Shown here: in pieces, positions 1 to 9,235 of the stretch
Numbering within the stretch: position 1 is the stretch's first letter
How the letters are laid out: every line of letters starts with the position of its first letter
NCBI GenBank assembly: GCA_001953115.1
Contig: LSSL01005411.1
Location: 1 to 19,043 of the forward strand
From: Smittium mucronatum
Lineage: Eukaryota; Kickxellomycota; Harpellomycetes; Harpellales; Legeriomycetaceae
Direction of reading: 5' to 3'
Length of the DNA stretch: 19,043 nt
Position numbers and translations under genes: made by a program
The notes under the pieces: generated by a model
Database searches by the model: none
What the model saw: only the letters and a program-made list of their open reading frames with translations
Told to the model about the DNA's origin: nothing

Positions 1-475
1 ACCGAAAGACCCCCCCCTGGCATTGCTTCAAGTAGGCTGGATGACTGAGGTTACGTGCAGTCATGAATTAAGCTCTTTGTCAATGAACAACAGTTCATTG
101 AAGCTATTGAGCTCCTAGTGAGAGCCTACTTCTAACAGGATTAATAAAATTAGGCTCCTACCCAAACGTGGGTTTGATCGACATGGCTTTCCTACAAATA
201 GCTGTTAGACGCTGAGATCCGTCTGACTGTCGAACGCTGGACTTGTGCACTAGACGATGCCTCAGCTGTGCTAAACGATCGGTTCCCCCTGCTTCTAGAT
301 GGTCCTCCTCTGGAATCGCTGTCCTCCGAATCGCTGTGCGCTGTCTCCACTACTTCCAACCAAGAATAGTACAACGCTGTGTGGAATTTTAGTTTAGTGT
401 ACTTCGAAAAGTACACCATTAAGATCCTAAACCACGGCAAGGCATTTCACTCTTAGGGGCATTTATACACAGTGC
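1..475 (+). repeat. Dispersed repeat, copy A (cut by the left edge)
   Basis: This segment matches the reverse complement of about 8770-9235, so the two are inverted copies of one element. The best-kept core is 122-164, including AGGATTAATAAAATTAGGCT, nearly identical in both copies. Similarity can be followed from about position 5 to about 475, ending past a shared TACTTCGAAAAGTA block at 400-413, and it probably continues left of the window. Copy A is visibly richer in G+C than copy B. It holds two conserved short hairpins (GAGCCTA/TAGGCTC at 122-157; ACCCA/TGGGT at 160-173) and a tandem 15-16 bp duplication at 307-337. A short minus-strand frame (ATG near 419, stop at 192) encodes a Ser/Asp/Arg-rich peptide that copy B does not visibly keep, so I do not call it a gene. 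No transposase or reverse-transcriptase domain is visible; the element class is unknown. Confidence 0.85.
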
Positions 476-990
476 CAGGCTTTTATTGCATTAACTGATT
501 TTTTGGCTCCATGGAGACTTATTACCTAAATACCATTTACTATTAGTATTTTACTACCAATATATTATTTCGAAAAAAACTGTCAACAACACAAAAGTAT
601 AATTTTCAAAATAAGATCCAATAGACCTAATAAGCCAAAAGTGTTGGTTCCAAAAACCATCGAATTGGTAACGATTGGATGTGTATTTCTTTTTTGGAAA
701 AGTATGTTTTGGTATTGATAAAAATTTCCTATTCCTTCTAAAAAAAATATTGCTAGCAAATGAAATTCCATTGCAGTTGCCACTATTACCGTTTTATAAG
801 TCCAAGATAATTCTATTGGTTTATTTGGTTAACATTTTTTACAGCCAATCGTCTTATTTCAATTTCTCATGGCATTTTCACAAAGATACTATTCAGTTCA
901 CAAAGAAATCTTAAGAATTATAGAATTCATTATTAATATTCCTGAGCTTAGAGCTTATATCAAGAGCCCTGTTATAGACAAACATTCGAG
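476..990. other. Intergenic region and AKTIP/FTS 5' leader
   Basis: About 515 bp between the repeat and the chosen AKTIP/FTS start. Short frames exist on both strands (plus 675-914, plus 869 onward, minus 583-783) but none resembles a known protein. Splice-like signals occur here, such as GTATGT at 703 and TTGCAG ending at 776, which would give a 74 bp intron, and TTTTACAG ending at 844. A spliced 5' UTR or an extra upstream exon is therefore possible. No clear TATA box or other promoter element stands out. Confidence 0.5.
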
Positions 991-2335
991 ATGGAGACCA
1001 ACAAGGTTAGAATTTACAACTTCATTTTTAAACGTAATATATCTTCTAATTATCTGCAAAATCACTTTCTAACTTTTAGCCTCGATCGAAGTTACATAAT
1101 AAAAGGCAGGAAGGCTCGGCTATCAGGCTCAACAATCTACTACAACCTATAGCTCAGGATTCGCCTAAGTCCCCCACTCTTACTCACCCTTCTTCACTAT
1201 TGCTCAAGAAAAAATTTGCACAATCTTACCAACAGAACAAAAACCCTGAATTCCACAAAACTTCCACATCTTTGAATCCAAATTTGAGAAACTCTTCCAC
1301 TAATCAACGAATTACAAAAGATCTCGATGAAGATAGAACCAAAAATTCTTTCGCTGTTCTACAAGATTCCAAAAGAGCTTACAGCTCCTCAAAAGACGGC
1401 CATCAACCTTCAAAAAAAAATAACAAAAAAAACATTTCTTATGGAATTCGTCAATACTTAATTAAGCTTGAAATGTAATATTCGCTCATTATAATAACTG
1501 TTCGTTTTTCAAAGAATTTTTCAATTTTTATTCGGACTTTTTTAGGATAAATCTTGCAGAGTCCAAGTCCCATCTCTCTGGGGTGTATATACTCCCTTCA
1601 TTTAGTTCATTAAGTGGTTCGGGCTTTTTTTTTCCTATCCACCTTTCCTTTTTAATTCATAAGTTAATCTCATTTTTACCTTTAGTTTGGTACGGATGTC
1701 TTTTCCTTTATCATGGATTGTGGAACGGTGGTATTTTTAAATTCAAAGTAGTTTTTCCTGAAGAGTAAGGATCCACTTATAAACTAGTTTAAAACAACCT
1801 CTTATTCAAATACTTTTGTTTCGCTTTTTAATAGATATCCTGAAGCAACACCTGAGATTTACTTTATGACTCAAGTATCACACCCATTAATTAACCCTGT
1901 AAACGGTTTTTATAACCTAAGTACATTCTTCCCAAAGTGGATACCCTATGAACACAACCTGTTTTTGGCTCTTACTTTCGTTAAAAATTCTTTCAAAAAC
2001 TCGGTACTCAATTCCATTAAGCCTGAATACTGTTTAAATCGAAACTCTTATAAATTACTAAAAGAAGACATTAAGGAATTCGTTACAATATCCCAAAGGG
2101 ACGCTTCCAACTCTAAATCTTCTGAGATTTTATACAAATCTGAGGATCCCGATTGTACAATGGTTTTTCATAAAACCAGTGATTCCGAATATGGTAAAAA
2201 CCCTTACTACCCCCTTTTCTTGCACGTTCATTATCTTTTTTTTTCTTCCATTCCTGTTTTTTTATAGAAAATATCAAAAAGAAAATGTCTATTTGCGTGT
2301 CAGAATTATCATCAAAAAGCTCAAAATTTCATTAA
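991..2335 (+). CDS. AKTIP: AKTIP/FTS (fused toes) homologue, inactive E2-like protein, 6 exons
   Basis: Exons 991-1005, 1080-1474, 1546-1616, 1686-1764, 1835-2193 and 2268-2335 join in frame to 328 residues (human AKTIP: about 292). Introns are 74, 71, 69, 70 and 74 bp, all GT...AG; the first has a TTCTAAC branch-site candidate. Residues 1-125 are polar and probably disordered. From about 125 an E2-type (UBC/UEV) fold follows: GVYILPSF (149-156), WYGCLFLYHGL (162-172), FKVVFPEEYPE, then HPLINP at 203-208. In catalytic E2s the active cysteine follows the HPN region in a G-x-x-C context; here it is GFYN (211-214), with Asn, so the protein should be catalytically dead, as in AKTIP. Family role: with Hook and FHIP it forms the FHF complex linking dynein to early endosomes. 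Uncertain point: a start at 869 spliced through a 46 bp intron (1034-1079) also keeps frame and would give 378 residues. I prefer 991 because the resulting intron matches its siblings in length. Confidence 0.85.
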
Positions 2336-3038
2336 AAAACTCGAATATATTTACGTTTTCCGTATGAAACCTTGGAAATCATCTCCAAAAAATATCTGTC
2401 TACTAAACACTCTTTCTTCCCTGCCAGCATTATCTACATTTCAGCGTTTCTATTAAAATCATATGTCATCCTTTCACGTAAAAAACACTGTCTTTTATTA
2501 TTCTCGCTAAAGCTTTTATTTTAATATAATTCTATCGTTTTTAAACTTATTAATTAAACCTGATGCTTAACCGTAATAATAATCTTTATTTCCGAAATTT
2601 TGCGCAACTAGAATCTGGTTTTATAGTATACATTACATTAATATTATAAATTTCAAAAATCAACTTATCCAATCAACTATAAAAAATAACAAAATAATAT
2701 TAAAAATCAGAACTCACTCAACCTCTAAAACTCGAGTTGAATTTCGAAACCCCTCTGATTTGTGGGAAAAACATCTTAAATTTTACAAAAATTTTAAATT
2801 ATACACTAATTAAACCAAAATATTCTCTTGAATGCGATTTAAGTGGCAAATTTTCATCGAGCGATTAATCTTACCTAAATTTTTTTGTATAATTATAAGT
2901 GAAACTCGGTGAATCGATGAATTATATCGCATATATCACTAAGAAGTTCTATTTATTTTTTGGTTTTGATCCCAGTTATAAAATGATGGTTTGAAATGGG
3001 TTAATTCACTGGTTTCGATAAGGACGGAAAAACATAAA

Positions 3039-3325
3039 ATATGGGAGATTCTTTATTAATTCAGACGATTTACTATTAAATTTTTACTACTTTACTAATT
3101 AGGAAATGTAGAAATTATAAAAGCTTTGATTATTATGGTGAATAAATCAATTGGAAAGATTTGGTTTAATTCAATTGGTAATGGAGCGAGTAGCCTAATT
3201 ATTGATTGCCAATACTAATAAATTTATTGGCTAGCAAGAATAACAATTCGCCCAAAAAACTTAGTTATTTAACCAACGGTTCATCTTGTAAAAAAAGGTC
3301 TAAATTCAAAAAGAATCTCCCATAT
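3039..3325. mobile_element. MITE-like element with terminal inverted repeats
   Basis: The 16-mer ATATGGGAGATTCTTT at 3039-3054 is exactly matched by its reverse complement at 3310-3325. The match continues imperfectly inward for 11 more bases (8 of 11 by eye), giving termini of about 27 bp around a 287 bp unit. A 7 bp hairpin, GCCAATA (3208-3214) with TATTGGC (3225-3231), lies inside. There is no coding capacity, which fits a non-autonomous DNA element. I could not define a target-site duplication: the flanks are AT-only and ambiguous. A perfect 16 bp inverted pair containing GGGAGA is unlikely by chance in sequence this AT-rich, but the element class is unproven. Confidence 0.55.
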
Positions 3326-5170
3326 AAATAACTTGAGCATTTTTACTATTTTAAAAATTATTTAATGAAATATAAAACAAGAAACTTTTTAAATCTCTTC
3401 TTTCATAAAGTTTCTCTAATTCATTTCTATCAACTCTTATTAAAAAATATAATTTTTTTATAAAGTAATCATCTGATTTGTAAATATTAAATTTAAAAAA
3501 TTTGTTTAATGATTATTTATTACCTCCAAAGACTGAAACAACTCGCCAAAGGACTCGAAAAACACATTTTTTGAACTGTAATAAATAAATTATCTTATAG
3601 CACCCCACCGAAATTTTCTTTTATAGTATATTAAATTTAAATTTATTTATAGAGTAACTGTTTTAGAACACTTTCTTAATAAGCAGAGAAAATCGAAATT
3701 CTTTGTAAGTATATAACATTTTCTGTGAACAGATCTAGCGTTTGGAATAATATCAAATATATACTTCTAGTGTTTTACATTTTGTAAACCTTTTTTTTTT
3801 CTTGCATTTGATAAAAAGTATTTATCTCATCGGTCCTGTTAAAATTAGACTTTTTCCAGAAATTTTATAACGTTAGTAAAGCGTTATTAATTGAATATTA
3901 GCTATACCCATCACTGATTGTAAATCCAGTAATTTTCTCCAACTGGATAAATTGATGAAAAAAGACTAAGGGCGGGGTTTAATTTCTTAATTTTCACTTT
4001 TTTAACTTGGTTATGCAGCTCAAATTTTTTAAAAGAGTCTTATTTTGTTAGTTCAATATTTTTTTATACTATTGACATTTTTATAATCTCTTTTATTAAA
4101 GTTATGCAAAAAAAAAGTTATGTGAAAAAAAACAAACTCTAATTCTTTTAAACCCCAATATTAAAAAATGTGTGTCTTGGAATAATTTTTTATAGAGAAT
4201 TTTTTGTCAAAAAATCAAACGTCAAACAAACTAAATTCTAGTTTGGTCTAAAAAATTTCAATCAAAGGATATCATAATGAATCTTTTGTAAAATATTTAA
4301 TTTTTTTTAATCAGGAATTCTTTTTTTTTTGTTTTTTATTTATATTATAATATCTTTATATCAATTAAATAAAGACTAAATGGATTTCTTGATAAAAAAA
4401 TTCAAGTTACTATCTATCAGATTTATTATTATTCTTTAACCTTAAATACTGGTCAATAAAGATCAATTTAAAGGAAACTCACCAATTTATTATTATTCCT
4501 TAATTTTTTTTTAGAACTTTTAAAGAAATACATTTTTAACTAGATTATTTAAAAACTATTTAAAAATAAAATTTGACACGAAAAATTGACTGAAGTATGG
4601 TGAACTTTAAAAAAAATATTTGATTTTGATATGTACTATAATAAATCTGATTATTTTGTGGTTTTTTATTAGTATGTTTGTTATAATTATAAAAAAAATC
4701 TAGGAATTGAAATAAAAAAAATTACCAAAAACTATTTTAATTTTCTTTAAAACATAAATTTTATCCTCTATCCTATACATAACTTTCATACTTTATGATA
4801 AATATATGAAAGAGTTTCGCATCAAAAACCCATATTTTTACTTATTAAAATAAAAATAAAAATATCTATAACTCATATTTTAAAAAATCCGTCAAAAAAT
4901 TTTTCTCAAACTATCTAACCGTGTTAATAATATATTATCAGCCAATGATTCTTCTTTTTTCCACTATTTTTATTTTCTCATCTAAATAAAAGTGTAATAA
5001 AACATTTTTAAAACGATACTATATACTCCTTGTAACTTATAATAATCGTCTTTTATAAAAATATTGATAATAAAAATTAAATAGATTTTATTTATAAAAA
5101 ATTCCGATGATATTTTTTTTAATTAAAAAAAGTCTCGAATCAAATAAATTATTTTCAAAAAATGATTTTT

Positions 5171-5194
5171 CTTTCTTTCTTTCTTTCTTTCTTT
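5171..5194. repeat. Microsatellite (CTTT)6
   Basis: Six uninterrupted CTTT units inside the AT-rich desert. No function is suggested. Confidence 0.9.
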
Positions 5195-5420
5195 AACGAT
5201 TATTTTTATTTATAATTAAAATAAATGTGTTAAAAAAACATTAAAATAATGATTAATTTACAAAATAATTCAAATTTAACGATAAATTCAAACTAAAAAA
5301 GTTGCGTTTTAATATCTTAAAGATACATATATGACTTCCTAAATTCAATATTTAATTTATTCAAATAAAAGAAGCAATAAAATTCTGATCTATTCTCCAT
5401 TTTTATCTATTAAAATAGGA

Positions 5421-5467
5421 TATATATATATAATATGTGTGTGTGTGTGCTTGTGTTTGTGTTTGTG
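5421..5467. repeat. Compound microsatellite (TA)n-(TG)n
   Basis: TA units at 5421-5431 are followed by a pure (TG)7 tract at 5436-5449 and then degenerate TTGTG/TTTGTG units to 5467. Alternating purine-pyrimidine tracts of this kind can adopt Z-form or slipped structures; no function is evident here. Confidence 0.85.
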
Positions 5468-7302
5468 ATTCATTTTTTAAAATTAAATAATAATAAAAAG
5501 ATATAGACAGTGTAAATACTAAACTTTCAGTTCAATTGCATACTTTTTTATAATATCAAATTTATATATTGACAACAAAAAGACTTGCATATATTATAGC
5601 TCGAAATTTCTAGATTTTTTTTTTCATTTAAATATCTTTTAAAAGATTTTGCATATCTATTTTTTTTTGAATTAAAGATATTTTTCTTTCGAATATAAAA
5701 GTATAAATTTTATTTTTAAAAAAAAAAACTAGCTCATTGACATATAATTACATTGTAAAAAAATAATTTAGCAAATAGTCGAGTTGATAAATATTAGAAC
5801 ATTTTTTGAGTAAATATTTATATTAAAATTGAATGTTTTAAAAATTATTTAAAAGTTTAAAAGCCAACAGTATTTATTAATTTTTTTAAATAATCCTAAA
5901 AATTTGTATTTAGATTAATTTATTCGATAAATATTATTATTGTTCATTATACTTTTGAAATCATAAATAATGTTAATATATATTTTATCTAATAACCAAA
6001 AATCCTACCCTAATCATTTTGCCATACAACCATAAACATTATGGTAAAAAAAAATAGTAACTGAATTAAGGTAAAGGATAATCTATTGGAATAAAAAAAT
6101 TATAATGAATTACAATTATAATTAATCATTGTAACCAAATTTTCAAACCCAACCAAAATATAGATGACTAATTGAGTATAAAAAGTTTTAATCTAATTTT
6201 CCAAATATTAAAAAAATAATAAGACTGATCAATAAAAAAACCTCTTATAAAAGTAAAATATTTCATTATTCTTTTATTTTTAATTTTACTCATCTTTTTT
6301 ATTTTATAACTACTAAAACTGCTAAAAATTATTAAATTTCAATTCTCATAAAAAAATGATGTATATTTATAGTAAAAAAATTTAATGCTGAAAGAAAAAT
6401 TAGAATAGATTAGGTAAAAAAAAATACAAAAAAAGAAATTCATTCTGTTATAGTAGCCATTTTTTGATTACAATCAGTAGGCTTTTTTTCATGGAGTATG
6501 GTCTTTTTTAATTTTTTAAATTAATTATCTTTTTTTTCATTAATTAAATCTGATATCCTTTTTTATTAAATCTTTTATCTATAAATCTCTCGATTTATTA
6601 TTTCAAAATAGAATAAATATTCACAAACTTTAAATCAAACGATTTTAAAATCATAAAATTTTTGGACTCTTCATAATATTATAGTATTTTTATTGATATT
6701 ATTAAGTTGATTTCAATTGCATAAAATTAAAAAAAAAATTACTGAATATCAAAATAATATATATTTTTTAGTTTGGATATTTAATCTTACTAAAAATTCC
6801 TGTATTTAGGATTTATAAATATTCAAATATTTCTAAAAACTGTCACGAAATAAAAAGCTTCTAAAAATAAAATAATAAATGAAATATTTTTAAATATAAT
6901 TGAAAAAATATTTAGTTTATAAAAAAAAATGCCGATAATAACGGCTAATTACAGTTAATACATACCTTCATGAGTATTTAATTCTGTAAAATAAATACTA
7001 GAGAAAAATATATTCTAGTAAAAAATAATAAAAGTATAATTTCTAAAGAAAATGTGAAATTAGAAAGCAATTTCAGAATTTGGCTATTCAATTTACATAT
7101 TTTCATATAAATTTGAAGAATAAAAGTGAGATTTTTAAACGCTTCTAAAAAAATTATTGATTTTCTTGGGTTTTTTCCAAAATTTACAACCATAAAAGAT
7201 ATTTAATAAATTTTATTTGAGGTATTATTTACATTCGCTAATGCTAAAAAGGTTTTAAACAAAGCTAATAAAACCATGATAGAGATAATTCGAAACAAAT
7301 CT

Positions 7303-7318
7303 AATATATATATATATC
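7303..7318. repeat. (TA)n microsatellite
   Basis: A short pure TA tract within the desert. Confidence 0.75.
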
Positions 7319-8769
7319 TTTAGAAAAATAAAACACGAAGTGATTAGGTTTGGAATCGAATTTTTAATACCACGTTATTGTATTATCTTGATATAATCTA
7401 TATATAATACTTCAAAGTAAAAAAATTAAATATTTGGGTTCATAATATTCTAAATACGAATAATAATATATACTTTGAAATATGAATAAATATTTTCATG
7501 AAGAGTTTAAGAATTCAAATTTAATGATCTATCCATGATTTTTTAAATTAAGTAAGGGAAATAAGTATTGAAAAAAATTCTATGATTTATTAGAGATCTA
7601 TGTCTTAATTTCAAATCCAAAAAAAAGAGCAAAAAATAACGGCAATTGGTCTGATATTTTACGTAATTATAGATATATAATCTCTTAAAAATCCAATTCT
7701 ATGATAAGATGTGTATATTTACTATGCAAAAGAAGGAAAATGACATATACTTGAAGCGCTTTTTTGCTAAATGTTAAAAATATTTATAAAATTTAGCGTG
7801 ATATAATTTTAAATCTAAAAATTTAATGCTATCGGTTGTTTATTATACTTTTAAAAAAATACCATTCTAAGTTTGAGCTAACTTTTCAGGTTGATAATCT
7901 GAATTAATGAGAATTTATGATTTTAACAGCCCCAAAAATATTTTAAAAATTCTTAGCTGAGCTTCGAAAATAATACGATCAAAAAATTGACTGTATTAAA
8001 ACCATAATATCATCATGCTGATTTCTGTAAAAAATATTAATTAATTTAAAAACTACTTTGCCTCGGAATGATCGATTTAATTTTTTTTTTAGGAATCCAT
8101 TAGATTAATTTCAAGAGGAAAAGAATTGAATAAAAGAAAATAATATCAAATAATAAACCAATCCATATTAAGCTATATTATAAATTTTTTTATTTAATCT
8201 CGAATTGTTTTAAATTGTTTTCGATTAATATAGATAGCATGAAATTATTTTTTTATATATTTTGGAGATATTTTGGAGTAATTAATAATATAATTAAATA
8301 AATTTTAAATATAAATACTTCTTTTCTTCAAATATTTTTAAATACAGAAAATAAAACACCTAGTAAAAAATCTAAAAACATATAAATATCCCTATAATTT
8401 ACTGTGCTCCCTGATTTTTTAATTTTAAACCTTTCTTATGGTACTAGACAATAAATGTTTACTAAATTCCTTTAAAATAATAAATAAATATTAATATCAA
8501 TATTTTAGAATATTAAGCTGATGTTTTATAATGTCATGGAAATATTAAAATTTAAAAACTTTATAAAGTTCTGAAAATTACGTATATCAAAAATTAATAT
8601 TCATTTATTTAATGAGTAGTATAAGCATTGAAGATTTTAAATAAAATTTAGAATTATTATTTCTATAAATGCACCATAAAATTTTAATTTCGGATTACTA
8701 AAATAAAATTAAAAAATATAAATATAAAATTAAATTATTTTTCATAGCTTAAAATAATATTTGGGGGTC

Positions 8770-9235
8770 TGATAAACAACTAAAAGTAAATTAACTTGCT
8801 ATTTGTATTGCGATTAATTATTTTACTTTTCGAAGTACAATAAACTAAAATTTCACAAAGCGTTTTAATATTTTTGGTTTTGGATACATTACACGGCGAT
8901 CCATATTACAGCAATTCTATAGAAGAACCTTCTCAAATCAGTATGATAATATCGATTAGTTCAGTGAAACATCTTCTAGTGCAAAACTTCGGCATTTACA
9001 GCCAGACTGATCTTAGCGTCTAGTAGCTATTTGTAGGAAAGACATTTCGACCAAACCCACTTTTGGGTAGGAGCCTAATTTTATTAATCCTGTTAAAAGT
9101 AGGCTCTGAATAGGAGCTCATTAGCTTCAACGAGATATTTTTCGTTCAAAAAGAGCTTAATTCTTGACTGCTTGTAACCTCAGTCATACATCTACCTTAA
9201 GAAATGACAGAGGGTTCTTTTATTTGATATATTTC
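8770..9235 (-). repeat. Dispersed repeat, copy B (inverted, diverged)
   Basis: Read on the minus strand, this matches copy A (1-475) over nearly its full visible length: the ATGACTGAGGTTAC block, the GAGCTCCTA block, the core around 9060-9107, the TTTCCTACAAATAGCT block at 9026-9041, and GTACTTCGAAAAGTA near 8828. Both hairpins are kept: ACCCA/TGGGT at 9055-9068 (loop changed) and GAGCCTA/TAGGCTC at 9071-9106. Copy B has lost much of the G+C seen in copy A, mainly outside the core. The differences are a mixture of transitions and transversions plus small indels, so it looks like an old copy drifting toward the local AT composition. It stands roughly in the middle of the gene-free desert. Homology beyond 9235 is not clear because copy A is cut by the window edge. 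Confidence 0.85.

Larger units (their letters stand above)
2336..8769. other. AT-rich gene-free desert, left part
   Basis: About 6.4 kb of very AT-rich sequence with dense stops in all frames, long A and T runs and no open frame resembling a protein. The change is abrupt just after the AKTIP/FTS stop at 2333-2335. No tRNA-like B box or other RNA gene was recognised. It contains a MITE-like element (3039-3325) and simple repeats (5171-5194, 5421-5467, about 7303-7318). Together with the right part it forms a desert of about 12.5 kb interrupted only by repeat copy B. Decayed transposon-rich heterochromatin or a regional centromere are both possible; neither is shown by sequence alone. Confidence 0.7.

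Noticed and set aside
192..440. Minus-strand frame inside repeat copy A with a Ser/Asp/Arg-rich peptide
   Set aside because: It is short, the first ATG is only near 419, copy B does not preserve it visibly, and no domain is recognisable. It is kept as a remark in the repeat entry.
583..914. Overlapping frames on both strands upstream of AKTIP/FTS
   Set aside because: Their peptides are hydrophobic and low in complexity, typical of AT-rich non-coding DNA, and no splice model joins them convincingly to the gene.
5171..5467. Spaced repeats considered as a CRISPR-like array
   Set aside because: These are plain microsatellites without unique spacers, and the window is eukaryotic.
6978..7193. 71-codon minus-strand frame in the desert
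   Set aside because: Composition is dominated by Phe, Ile, Leu, Lys and Asn from AT-rich codons; there is no motif and no splice partner.
8770..9235. RIP-like (C-to-T only) mutation of repeat copy B
   Set aside because: Some blocks do show C-to-T and G-to-A changes, but transversions and indels are common too, so ordinary AT drift explains it better. A formal dinucleotide index would be needed to reopen this.
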